From assembly GCA_002501065.1 (NCBI GenBank), contig DLRK01000210.1, positions 11,098 to 29,934 on the forward strand: a stretch of DNA of 18,837 bases, read 5' to 3'. Below are positions 1 to 9,100 of the stretch, one piece after another. Within the stretch, counting starts at the first letter, position 1, and each line of letters begins with the position of its first letter. Both the position numbers and the translations under genes were made by a program. This DNA is from Akkermansiaceae bacterium UBA7890. GTDB taxonomy: Bacteria > Verrucomicrobiota > Verrucomicrobiia > Verrucomicrobiales > Akkermansiaceae. Below the pieces are notes generated by a model. It worked only from the letters and a program-made list of their open reading frames with translations, was not told where the DNA came from and did not search any database.

Positions 1-2
1 TT

Positions 3-314
3 GAGATGCGCAAGGCGATCCGCAGCGAGGGCCGGGGTGACAAGAAGGAAAGCCGTGATGAGCGTGGGCTAAAGTACCGCGCGATGGAGGAGAAAATCTG
101 GGCTGCCGTCAAGGCAGGCAAACTCTCCAAGGAGGACGCCATGAAAAAACTCGCTGGCCTGAAGAAGGAAATATGGGGTGGAGATCAAAAGAAGGACTGG
201 GACGGTAAGAAGGGCTCTGATGCCGGGATTGAAGCGCTGAAGCGCCAGGTGGAGGCTCTCAAACGTGAGAATGAAGGGCTCCGCAGACGCTTGGAGAAAG
301 GAAGGGGCCGCTAG
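3..314 (+). CDS. Charged coiled-coil protein, 3' part (5' end probably outside window)
   Basis: The reading frame is open to the left edge of the window, so the ATG at 6 may be internal and the gene may be longer. The visible 102 residues are highly charged and rich in Lys, Glu and Arg, with no membrane segment. Residues about 26-57 include a motif AAVKAGKLSKEDAMKKLAGL, a short helical unit of the kind repeated in exported proteins of Planctomycetes and Verrucomicrobia. Residues about 74-99 form a predicted coiled coil (IEALKRQVEALKRENEGLRR). The stop is TAG at 312-314, and an intrinsic terminator follows at 361-386, so this is the last gene of its transcript. The function is not recognised. 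A structural or oligomerising role is only inferred from the coiled coil. Confidence 0.6.
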   Translation, partial: EMRKAIRSEGRGDKKESRDERGLKYRAMEEKIWAAVKAGKLSKEDAMKKLAGLKKEIWGGDQKKDWDGKKGSDAGIEALKRQVEALKRENEGLRRRLEKGRGR

Positions 315-360
315 ATCAGTCCCCTGACTGTTGCAAACGCCCTTCAGGTTTTTTCAAGGG

Positions 361-386
361 AGCCCGCCTTCACCGCGGGCTTCTTT
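361..386 (+). terminator. Intrinsic (Rho-independent) terminator after the coiled-coil gene
   Basis: AGCCCGC at 361-367 and GCGGGCT at 375-381 form a 7-bp stem around a 7-nt loop, followed by the T-rich tail TCTTTT at 381-386. It lies about 47 nt after the stop at 314. A smaller hairpin, CAGTC/GACTG (317-321/326-330), lies immediately after the stop codon. The rest of the 315-557 gap shows no gene and no convincing promoter. Confidence 0.75.
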
Positions 387-557
387 TGCGTGGTGAAAGG
401 CCCTCCGGCCGGCTCCACTTTTTCTGTTGCCGAAGCCTTGGAATTCTCCGGTGCGGGGGCATTTGGAGCCACCCCTCCAGTCATCCGGAAGAGGGGCGGA
501 TGTTTGCGGAACTGATTGCTTCCTGACGCCATTAACGGAGAATAGCTCCTTCCCATT

Positions 558-3500
558 ATGAAATTTTTGATTCTCTTGTGCATGGCCCTGGTGGCCAATT
601 GCCTCGCCACGGCTGCTCCTTCCAAGCCGGCTCCGGTGGGACACCCCTCTTTCCTGAGTCCGCATTCCAAGCCCGTGGTTCTCAACCGGGACCATGTCTT
701 CGTCGCCAATACGCCCGCCGATACCGTGGACGTGATTGACCGCAAGACGCGGAAGATCGTGCGACGCATTGCGGTCGGGATCGATCCGGCAGGGTTGGCC
801 CTGCGCCCGGACGGGAAGGAACTGTGGGTTTCCAATCACGTCTCCGATTCCGTCAGCGTGATCGATCTGGAGAAGCGGAATCCCACATATTTTCACGTGG
901 TGGCCACGGTGCAGGATCTCGATCCCCGGACCAGGGCGACCCGTTTCGATGAACCGGTTGGGATCGCCTTTGCGAGCAACGAGAAGGCCTACGTTGCGCT
1001 TTCTACGGAAAACAGGATCGCGGTTGTCAATACGAGGACGCGCAAGGTTGAAAAGCGGCTTAACATCACGGCCCAGGACCCGCGGGCAATCGTGGTGCGG
1101 GGGGAACGTCTCTACGTTGTTCCCTTCGAATCGAATAACAAGACCCAGCTCTCCGGGGGATACCGGATTGACGGCGAACTGGTCACCTTCAACGCGCACG
1201 AGCATTCGATTGCCAACAACAATGTGCTCTCCCTCGGGCACGTGACCGACATCGTGAAGCACCCCCGGGTGCCTGACCGCGATCTCTACGTCTTTGATAC
1301 CAGGACCGACAAGCTGATCGAAACCGTCGATACCCTCGGGACGCTGCTCTACGGTCTTGCGGTGGATTCCAAGGGGCGCGTCTTCATCGCCCAGACAGAT
1401 GCCCGGAACGATGCCAACGGGCGATCCGGCACCAAGAAGCACGGACTGGCGGAGCTGGAGAACAGGGCGTTCCTGAACCAGATCACCAGGGTGCTGCCCG
1501 GGGAGAAAGCGGCACCGGTGTTCTTTGATCTTGAGCCCCGGCCCCCGCAGCATCCGGACCGCGACCAGGCCCTTGCCACGCCCTACGCGATCGAAATCAG
1601 CGATGACGATTCCACCCTGGTGGCGAGTGCAGCCGGCTCGGACGTGGTTTTCACCGTTGATGCGGGGAAGGGAACGATCCTGGGGCGGGTAAAGGTGGAT
1701 TCCGTGCCACGGGGCATTGCCCTTGAAACGGGACCGGGCGGAAAGCTTTCCGCCGCGTGGGTTCTCAATGCGGTGGCCAATACGGTTTCCCTGCTCGATC
1801 TCTCCAATCCCGCCAAGCCGAAGGTGCGGGGAACAATTGCCCTGAAGGATCCCACTCACCCCGCCTTCAAGCGCGGACGCATCGCCTTCAACAAGGCGGC
1901 GGCCTCCACCACCGCGACCTACTCGTGTGCCAGCTGCCATCCGGACGGCCACACCGATCAGCTCCTCTGGGTGCTTAAGACGCCCATTGTGACGGGGGGC
2001 GATCAGATCATGCCGCGTTCGACCATGCCGGTGCGCGGGCTGCGGGATACCGCCCCCTACCATTGGGACGGAATCCCCGGGGATCCCTACGGGGGCAATA
2101 ACAGTGCCAATATCCGGACTCATGTTGCCCCGAACAGCGATCCCGACAAGCCCGAGAGCTCCACCCGGCACCTCATCGATGGCGGTCTCGCCAACACCAT
2201 GCTGATGGTGGGAAGCAAGGAGACCAATGACGAAGGCAAGGCCGGACACCTGTCGTCCGGGGAGAGGGACGACATGGCGAAGTTCCTCCTCAACGTGACC
2301 TATCCGCCGGCCCAGCGCCGTGCTTACGACAACAAGCTCACCGAGCGGGCGGAGGAAGGCTTCAAGCAATTTCACATCGTGGGCAACCGCGAAGACCAGC
2401 GTATGAATGTCTGCGGAAACTGCCACCGCATGCCCTTCCTGGTGAGCACCAACACGCCTGGCTCGGGGATGGACGCACCCACCTGGCGCGGGGCGTATGA
2501 TCGTTTTCTCATTCTGCCGCAGGGACGGCTGAACATCATCGATTTCGACTTCTACCGCCGGGTGGCGGAGCGCGGGAATTCGGAGCGCGAGATCTGGCGG
2601 TTTTCCTGGCGCTCTCGGAGTGAATTCGATCCGGTCTGGGAAATGGTGACCGAAGGAAGCACCGGCTTTTCCGGCTCCTTCGCGAGGCAACTCACCCTCA
2701 ACAGGGACACGGCGCGGGAAGCCATGACCGAGAACCTGCTCGCGGCCCTGGAAACGTCGGCCCGGGAAGGTGCGATTGTCCTCCAGTGCGAAGGGGTTGT
2801 CCTCGGGGAAGGGAAGGGCCAGGGGGTGGTGCTGCAGTTTGATGCGCTCCACGAGGGCGGCAGTTACGTGATGGTGGGAGGCGAGCGCAGGGCGGTCACG
2901 CGCGAGAAACTGGTTGAAGCCGCTGCCAGCGGAGCTTTCGTGGGAACAATCACCGGGCGGCATGGTGTCAATGACGACTACGACCATCCCCAGCCGGCTC
3001 TCTGGACCCGGGGTTCGCTGCAGGGGCAGAGCGGCAAGCAGCGCTTCCCCAGCCTCTACGGGGACAACCGGACGATGGTTATCGGTGCCCGGCACATTCG
3101 CGAGGGAGCCGCCGTGTTCGTGAACGGGCGGAGGGTCCCTGCCAGCATGGCCTTCCCCCGCAAGGAGCGCGTGTCGATTGAGTTGGAGACCCTTCCCAAG
3201 CCCGGGATTCATTTTCTCCAGGTGCAGAACCCGGGGGGTCTCTTCAGCAACGACTTCATCTTCTACACCGGGAAAAACGAGGAGCAGGCCCGGAACGTCC
3301 GCTCTTCCGCCGACCCCTCGGGAATGCGCGCGGATCTTGCAGAAGCGATCGAGGGCAACGACCTGGACGCGGTCAAGCGGTGGATCCGCAAGGGCGCTCC
3401 CACCAATGCCCGCCGCTTTGGAGATGGCGGGATGACGCCTCTGAGCACGGCCGTTTTCCATGGACGGATGGAGATTGCCAGGCTCCTGGTGGAGGAGCAC

Positions 3501-3797
3501 AAGGTCAATGTCTCCCATCACAACCGGGATGGAAACACCCCGCTGCATCTTGCCGCCTTCCTGTGCCGGGAAGAGATGATCGATTTCCTGCTCAGCCACG
3601 GGGCATCCCTCACCAAGAAGAACGACCGCGAGGAGGCGGCTGTCGATACCGTTTCCGGGGAATGGAGTGACGGATTAGGTCAGTTTTACGAGGGGGTCAT
3701 CGGGGGTTCCAACCTCGATCTGGACGTGAAGAAGATCGAGAAGCAGAGGCCCGTGGTGGCCAGGATGCTGCGCGAGCGGGCCTCGGAAAAGAAGTAG
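558..3797 (+). CDS. Exported YVTN beta-propeller / two-heme cytochrome c / IPT-like / ankyrin fusion protein
   Basis: The protein has 1079 residues. Residues 1-20 are a Sec signal peptide (MKFLILLCMALVANC, probable cleavage after ATAA), so it acts in the periplasm or at the surface. Residues about 45-425 are YVTN/YncE-like propeller blades (VFVANTPADTVDVIDRKTRK, LWVSNHVSDSVSVID, SAAGSDVVFTVDAGKG). Two c-type heme motifs follow: CASCH at 457-461 and CGNCH at 619-623. After the first comes MPVRGLRDTAPYHWDG (490-505), a signature of the di-heme cytochrome c peroxidase/MauG group. The equivalent region after the second heme is eroded. Residues about 838-905 look like an IPT/TIG sandwich (FVNGRRV, VQNPGGLFSNDF). 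Residues about 922-1035 are ankyrin repeats (GMTPLSTAVFHGRMEIARLL, GNTPLHLAAFLCREEMIDFL). A redox or peroxidatic role is inferred. The substrate is unknown. No good Shine-Dalgarno sits near the start; GGAG at 537-540 is 17 nt away. The NHL gene follows on the same strand. Confidence 0.9.
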   Translation: MKFLILLCMALVANCLATAAPSKPAPVGHPSFLSPHSKPVVLNRDHVFVANTPADTVDVIDRKTRKIVRRIAVGIDPAGLALRPDGKELWVSNHVSDSVSVIDLEKRNPTYFHVVATVQDLDPRTRATRFDEPVGIAFASNEKAYVALSTENRIAVVNTRTRKVEKRLNITAQDPRAIVVRGERLYVVPFESNNKTQLSGGYRIDGELVTFNAHEHSIANNNVLSLGHVTDIVKHPRVPDRDLYVFDTRTDKLIETVDTLGTLLYGLAVDSKGRVFIAQTDARNDANGRSGTKKHGLAELENRAFLNQITRVLPGEKAAPVFFDLEPRPPQHPDRDQALATPYAIEISDDDSTLVASAAGSDVVFTVDAGKGTILGRVKVDSVPRGIALETGPGGKLSAAWVLNAVANTVSLLDLSNPAKPKVRGTIALKDPTHPAFKRGRIAFNKAAASTTATYSCASCHPDGHTDQLLWVLKTPIVTGGDQIMPRSTMPVRGLRDTAPYHWDGIPGDPYGGNNSANIRTHVAPNSDPDKPESSTRHLIDGGLANTMLMVGSKETNDEGKAGHLSSGERDDMAKFLLNVTYPPAQRRAYDNKLTERAEEGFKQFHIVGNREDQRMNVCGNCHRMPFLVSTNTPGSGMDAPTWRGAYDRFLILPQGRLNIIDFDFYRRVAERGNSEREIWRFSWRSRSEFDPVWEMVTEGSTGFSGSFARQLTLNRDTAREAMTENLLAALETSAREGAIVLQCEGVVLGEGKGQGVVLQFDALHEGGSYVMVGGERRAVTREKLVEAAASGAFVGTITGRHGVNDDYDHPQPALWTRGSLQGQSGKQRFPSLYGDNRTMVIGARHIREGAAVFVNGRRVPASMAFPRKERVSIELETLPKPGIHFLQVQNPGGLFSNDFIFYTGKNEEQARNVRSSADPSGMRADLAEAIEGNDLDAVKRWIRKGAPTNARRFGDGGMTPLSTAVFHGRMEIARLLVEEHKVNVSHHNRDGNTPLHLAAFLCREEMIDFLLSHGASLTKKNDREEAAVDTVSGEWSDGLGQFYEGVIGGSNLDLDVKKIEKQRPVVARMLRERASEKK

Positions 3798-3899
3798 CGG
3801 AACAGGATCGCAGTATTTCGCCGATCGACCCCAACGCGGCATCGACGGAGGCGCTGATTTGCGGTTCAGTGGCCGGGCACAACGGAATTGTGCGCCTCC

Positions 3900-4901
3900 A
3901 TGATGAATATGCCCTTACGCCTCTGCCTGTTTGCCTTCTTTCTGGTCCCGAGTGCCGGCGCTGATGAGACCAAACCTGTTCGGACCGGGCAGGGTGGGGG
4001 AATCTACGAGACCGTCCCGGGTTGGCCCAAGTACCCGGAAGGCAAGCAGCTCGGGGACCTGCACGGGGACCTGGCCGCCGACAGCAGGGGCAATGTCTAC
4101 ATCGCCACCGGGAACACCATCCAGGTGATTGGTCCGGATGGAATCTACAAGGGAGACATCCGCACCAAGGCGGGCAAGGTTTTCAAGGCCGTGCACGGGA
4201 TGAAGGTACGCAAGATGGGAGGGGAAGAGTTGCTTCTTCTTGCCATGCCCCGGATCAAGCGGGTGGTTGCGGTAAAGCCCGACGGAACGGTGGTGTGGCA
4301 GATCATCGGCCCCCCCGGCGTGCCGGGGATGTACGGGAGCAGGGGGGAATACAATCCCACTGATGTCGACGTGACACCGGATGGCCGGGTCTACATCGTC
4401 GATGGGTATGGCAAGTCGCTGGTACACCTCTATGACAAGGAACGTAACTACGTGAAGAGCTTCGGGGGCAAGGGCAGGGAAGACGGCAAGTTCGACATCT
4501 GCCACAATATCCTGGTCGATACCCGTAGTGGGACGCCGACCCTGTTGATCAGCGACCGGCAGAACAACCGGCTGCAGCAGCACGACCTGGAGGGAAAATT
4601 TCTCAGGACCATCGATGCCGGGCTGGGACGCCCCTGTGCCGCTGACATTCACGGGGATCTGCTGGCGGTTGGCGAACTGGACGGCCGGGTGTCACTTTAC
4701 GACAAGGACTACAAGCTGATTTCCCGCCTCGGGGATGAGCACAAGGAGCGCAGGAAGGCCAGCAACCAGGTGGCTCCCGAGCACTGGCATGCAGGGGACC
4801 TCATCGCGGTTCACGGCTGTACCTTTGACGCCAGGGGCGATCTCTATGCCCAGGAATGGAACGTGCACGGACGCGTTACCAGGTATACCAGAGTCAAGTA
4901 G
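3900..4901 (+). CDS. Secreted NHL-repeat beta-propeller protein
   Basis: The protein has about 333 residues from ATG 3900. That start is preferred over the upstream in-frame TTG at 3888 because it gives a compact Sec signal peptide (MMNMPLRLCLFAFFLV, cleavage near PSAGA). ATG 3903 and ATG 3909 are also possible. The mature part is a beta-propeller with NHL-type blades, for example GDLAADSRGNVYIATGNTIQ (about 56-75), PTDVDVTPDGRVYIVDGYGK (about 153-172) and CTFDARGDLYAQEWNVHGRV near the C-terminus. The blade between about 200 and 235 contains LLISDRQNNRLQQHDLEG. NHL propellers bind protein or small ligands, and some act as lyases, but no catalytic set is evident here. The gene lies about 100 nt downstream of the cytochrome/propeller fusion on the same strand and may be co-transcribed with it. 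The pair may act together at the envelope, which is inference. No terminator is apparent after it. Confidence 0.88.
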   Translation: MMNMPLRLCLFAFFLVPSAGADETKPVRTGQGGGIYETVPGWPKYPEGKQLGDLHGDLAADSRGNVYIATGNTIQVIGPDGIYKGDIRTKAGKVFKAVHGMKVRKMGGEELLLLAMPRIKRVVAVKPDGTVVWQIIGPPGVPGMYGSRGEYNPTDVDVTPDGRVYIVDGYGKSLVHLYDKERNYVKSFGGKGREDGKFDICHNILVDTRSGTPTLLISDRQNNRLQQHDLEGKFLRTIDAGLGRPCAADIHGDLLAVGELDGRVSLYDKDYKLISRLGDEHKERRKASNQVAPEHWHAGDLIAVHGCTFDARGDLYAQEWNVHGRVTRYTRVK

Positions 4902-5005
4902 CGGGCATGCCAGGGTCTCCCTCATATTGCCACAGATCAGCTCCTGGCGATCGTGATGGATCTGCCTGAGCCTCTCGGCAAGGCGGAGCGGACCGCCTCC
5001 GGGAC

Positions 5006-5227
5006 TACCCCTCATCCTTCAGGTAGACGCACTTGTGGCGGAGGTAGTGGTTGAGGCCATGTGTCCCGTCATCGCCCCCAGACCGCGTTCCTTGAGTCCT
5101 CCGTGATCTGTGTTCCGGTGGCCACCGGGATTTCCGCGATGGTCTCCTCGGTGGCGGGGTTGATCACGGGATGGGTGCCTTCCCCATCGTCCCACTTGCC
5201 GTTCAGGGACATCCGGTAGTCGCTCAT
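5006..5227 (-). pseudogene. Aldehyde dehydrogenase remnant: N-terminus and probable C-terminus, catalytic core deleted
   Basis: On the minus strand, ATG at 5227 opens a frame of about 52 codons. It contains MSLNGKWDDGEGTHPVINPA followed by TEETIAEIPVAT, the hallmark N-terminus of NAD(P)-dependent aldehyde dehydrogenases (strand, then VINPAT.E.IAE.P.AT). The frame stops at TGA 5069-5071. In another frame about 5045-5085 reads SGGDDGTHGLNHYL, and after a further 1-nt shift HKCVYLKDEG ends at a TAG (5006-5008). These pieces resemble the usual C-terminus (G..GL..YL..K.V). The roughly 400 residues carrying the catalytic Cys and Glu and the NAD site are absent. The N-terminal match is strong; the C-terminal match is moderate because it needs frameshifts. 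It is interpreted as a large internal deletion followed by decay. There is no Shine-Dalgarno upstream of the ATG. The flanks (4902-5005, 5228-5282) show no other gene. Confidence 0.72.
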
Positions 5228-5282
5228 GGCAGGGATCGATAAACCAGAAATGGCAGCAAGAGGCCAGACGCCAGTTGCCTCG

Positions 5283-6077
5283 TCAGGTGCCGGGTTCGGC
5301 AGGGTCCTTTTTCGCCTCTCCTGCGTCCCGGAGCCTGTTGGGCGGGATCAGTTCCGCACTGAAGCGGATGGAAACCAGGTAGCCGGCTCCTTCCCGGCCG
5401 GTGCAGAGCAGGATGGAGTGCTTGTCCGGCGTATGCCAGAGATGTGAGCCGAGGAGTTTCCCCTCCTGGAGATCTTCCTGCGGGGGGTACCCGGTCGTCT
5501 GAACCGGATTGCCATGATGCTTCTTCAGGAGCGAGATCAGGCTGGCCCAGGTCTTCCTGAGGGTCTTGCCGTAGTCGGTCTGGGCGACCGCTCTGCTGCG
5601 CAGGGTGACTTCCTGCAACTCATCTTTCCCGGTCCAGTGGAAGAACAGCTCGTAGGGTTCGTCGGCGATGGAGGTCTGGTAGATCCCGTTCAATCCGGTG
5701 CGGCCTGTCAGTCGATCATCGAGGGATTTGCCGGCCACCAGGCTCGCCTTGAGTTTCTTCTCCACGGTCCTGCGGTTGTCACCATAGGCGAGGGTGTCGA
5801 AGCAGCCACCTTTGAGTCCGCCATGTGCCTTCGCTTCGCTTTTATTGAGTTGTCCGCGGATCCAGTCCCGGTCACTGGAATGCAGGTTCTGCAAGGCCAC
5901 GGTGACCGTCGTCTTGTCCAATTTCCGCAGAACGACGTTTGTTCCATCGCTGGAAACGAACTCCGCCCGGAAGCTGCGGTTGCCATTGGCGCTGCGCCAG
6001 GAGCGCGATTCAGCGCCCAGGCGGGTTCCCGCCATGAGCGCCAGGGTCAGGATGAAGAAGATGGTAAACCGATTCAT
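5283..6077 (-). CDS. Exported SHD1-domain protein of unknown function
   Basis: The protein has 264 residues. Residues 1-22 are a Sec signal peptide (MNRFTIFFILTLALMAGTRL, then GA|E). Residues about 25-75 match the SLA1 homology domain 1 (SHD1) pattern common in Planctomycetes and Verrucomicrobia: RSWRSANGNRSFRAEFVSSD, then NVVLRKLDKTTVTVALQNL and SDRDWIR. In yeast Sla1 this fold binds NPFxD peptides; in bacteria its role is not established. The remaining 190 residues (GCFDTLAYGDNRRTVEKKLK, YELFFHWTG, a helical stretch with LISLLKKHHG) are not assigned, but their pattern suggests an alpha/beta domain. The tail is hydrophilic and Pro-rich. The gene lies 82 nt downstream of the large PQQ-type propeller gene on the same strand and probably shares its transcript. 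No near Shine-Dalgarno is present. Confidence 0.85.
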   Translation of the reverse strand: MNRFTIFFILTLALMAGTRLGAESRSWRSANGNRSFRAEFVSSDGTNVVLRKLDKTTVTVALQNLHSSDRDWIRGQLNKSEAKAHGGLKGGCFDTLAYGDNRRTVEKKLKASLVAGKSLDDRLTGRTGLNGIYQTSIADEPYELFFHWTGKDELQEVTLRSRAVAQTDYGKTLRKTWASLISLLKKHHGNPVQTTGYPPQEDLQEGKLLGSHLWHTPDKHSILLCTGREGAGYLVSIRFSAELIPPNRLRDAGEAKKDPAEPGT

Positions 6078-6159
6078 GAACGGGAGAAAGTTAGGGAGTC
6101 GCTCCTCAAGGACGAGGGAAATGGTTCTCCGAGCGGCCTCCCGCGGGGAGGTCAGGTTA

Positions 6160-9100
6160 CTACTGGGCCGTCCCGATCCAGGCGCTCACCGAGGAGTCGT
6201 CCCGGAGGAGGACGAGCCCATCGAACTGAGGAATGCCGGGAACCGGTTGGAAACTTTCGGGCTGCTGGATGGGGGGAGCATCGGTGCGCTGGCCGTTTTG
6301 CAGGTTGAAGCGGAAGACGGCCTGCCCCTTGTCGCCCTGCGGAACAACCTTGAGGAGACTGTGCTCTCCTTCCCGGACAAGGGCACCATCCTTGTTGTAA
6401 ACCTGGTTTGGATCCCCCGGGGCAACGATGAAGCGTTTCTGCGCGAGGTCGGCCACCAGGATACTCTTGCGGCCCAGGATCAGGCGGTTGTTTTCCAGGG
6501 ACAGGGCGGAGAGGTCGAGCTGGGCGTGGGGGCCGAGTTCGAACCGGTAGGCCGGATCGTCGAAGCGGTAGACCACCAGCTTGTCGCCCTCATGGATCAT
6601 GAAGTAGGGCTCCTTCATGTAGAGGACATGGGAATTCCGGCGCACCAGGATGGCAGGGTTGCCATCCAGTTTATAACGATAGACATTGAGCGGCTGATTC
6701 GGGCTGGTCCGGCTTTCAAAGACAATGGATCTGTCGGAGGCGTAGACGTGGTCGACCCGGGTCTGATTGACCATGAACCCTTCGCCTACCGGGGTGCCCC
6801 AGTTCTGGCCGTCGTTGCTGACGTGAAGCTCGTATTCTCCGATCATGCCGTTGTTGTTCACGATGACAGCGGGCAGGTAACGAATAGCGCTGATGGTCTT
6901 TTCGTTCTTCATGTCAAGGGTGACGGAATGCGGATGGGGAGGAATGCTGTCGACCCACTGCGAGTGCCACCAGGAGACAGGATCGTCGTCGATAACGCAT
7001 TGGGGACTGGTATCGTAGCTTTTCGTGGTCTCGGAATTACTCGCGGTAGCGGACCATCCCTGCCGGGGAAGGTTGTTCCCGTCTTCTCCCCCTACCTGCA
7101 ATTCTGCGATAGAAGCCCAGCCGCGCCCACCGATATCAGACAGGGTGGTGAGTCGCAGGTAGCGGGCCTTGACCGGATTGATGGCCACTTCGTAGTAGCC
7201 GCCCGCGACGGGTTTGGCATTGCGGGCATCGGCAGAGGTCTTGGCAGCGACCTTGCTGTTGCTGAGGGTGGAGCCCGTAGGCGGGTCCACCACCACATGG
7301 TTGGCGGAACGCAGGCGGGAGACGAAGAAGATGTGGAGCCTGGTGCCATCCGTGGCCAGGCGCATCTGGAATCCGTTGCCGAAGTTGCGTTGCCAGGCGC
7401 GGGCGCCGGTGCGCAGGTCAACGGCGACCACCCGTCCGACTGCATCGTGGAAAACCTGGGTGTTGCCGCAGTTGAGGGTTGAGCTCACCGGGGCATCGAT
7501 GGCGTGTTCCCAGAGGGTTCGGCCGGTGGCGGCATCGAAGGCAACGAGGCGATTGACCAGTCCCGGGGCTTTCCCGATCGAATAGTCGATGGCAAGCACG
7601 GTGTTGCCGATGAGATGGACCTGGGGATTGGGGCCATCGATGAATCGTTGCCAGAGAATGCGGCCCTGGGCACTGAGATCGATACGCTCCAGAATCCCAC
7701 CGGAGAGGATATAGGCGCTGCCCGCCAGCGGAGAACCGGAAGGCGGGAGGGAAATTCGCGCGTTGTTGCGTGGGAGCGACCAGGCGCGGCTCAGCGGCGG
7801 CTTGAGCGGATTGCGCCCGGCGGGGAGCGAGGCGTTGAGAGGTGCGTTGACCTGGCGGCCAATCGCCTCCGCGGGCTTGTCAGTGACCAGGAAGAGATCG
7901 CGACCGTGCAGGGCAAAGGCCTGCGGTTTCTCGTTGGAGAGATTCCAGGGGCGGCTTTCCACGATTTGCCCGGTCCTGGCGTCGAGACGATGCAGTCCGT
8001 CAAGCTGGGCGAGGTAGACCGAGCTGTGAAGGGCAGCAAGGCGTCCGATCACGTGTTGGGCGGGCCGGTACCACCGGGCTTTCCCCGTGTCCAGATCCAG
8101 GCCGGCCACCAGCGAACGTCCGCGGACGATGAGAAGGTCTTCCACCACCCCCACCAATTGCACGCCGAGGACAAGGGTGTTCTCCCACAGCAGGCGTCCT
8201 GTGCGTTGGTCGAGGGCGAAAATACGCCGGGCATCCCGGGGCATGCAGACGACCTTGTCCCCGGCTACGAGCGGTGGGGATCCATGGTTCAGCACGCTGC
8301 GTTCGGTGGGAGGAATGGGCGTGTATTGATAGACCCAGTCGGTTCGCCCATCGCGAAGATCGGAGCGCGTCATGAGACCGCAGTTGGAGCTGCTGTAGAT
8401 GGCGCCCTGGTGCACCGTGACCTGGTTGCCATAGATCGCAAATGCCGGCTGACTGCGTTCCAGGCTGGCAGTGAGATCGGAGTCGTGACCTGCAATGGCA
8501 ATGGGTGAGCGCCAGGCCGTGCCGCCGCGGTCGGGATCAAAGCAGACAAGGTTGAGTCTGCGCCCCCGGCCCTGGGTGACATCGTTCGGGGAACTCCACT
8601 CGAGATAGTAGAGGAGGCCGTCGCTGGGCACAGGATCGCCGAGCGGGACGTTGAGCAGGCGGTGATCGCTGACATTAGTCTCGTCAGTCCAGAGGATTGC
8701 CCCGTTTGCGCAGTCGATCCCGGCGATGCCCCGCGGTGGTTGCGAGCTGAATCCCCAGCGGGTGAAGAGCCGGCCTTGGGAGAACTGCGGGCGGAAGAAG
8801 CCGGGATGGTTGTTGTCGGGCTTCTGGTTGTTTCCCACCGAGGGGGGTTGATAGCTGGTCCACAGGGGCTGGCCGGGATTGCGGGCGTCGAAGAGCGCGA
8901 GCATGTCGCGCCCACTCACGAGCAGGTTGCTGCCGGCGATGGTCAGATCGATCTCGTTCGGGATCTGGCTCTTCCAGGGCGAGGTGGGTGGAATACGGAC
9001 GAGGCGCGGGGTGAATTCTCCCAGTTTCTCCGCGGTGGCCACCGGGTTGGTGGTTTGGGGAGAGCGATGGGTTTCGATGAGCTGCCGGCAGATTTCCGCG

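Noticed and set aside
558..620. Lipoprotein reading of the cytochrome fusion signal (VANC)
   Set aside because: Position -1 would be Asn, which lipoboxes do not accept. An ATAA Sec cleavage site follows.
354..3599. 1081-codon open frame on the minus strand
   Set aside because: It lies antisense to the cytochrome/propeller gene, has no signal or family motif, is rich in Pro, Gly, His and Arg, and is a by-product of GC-rich codon bias.
4977..5003. GGCGG/CCGCC inverted repeat as a terminator after the NHL gene
   Set aside because: The stem is short and no T-run follows on either strand.
5794..7482. 562-codon open frame on the plus strand, with a similar one at 8662-10347
   Set aside because: Both are antisense to the PQQ-type propeller gene, whose domains and repeats are clear. 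The plus-strand translations show no recognisable fold.
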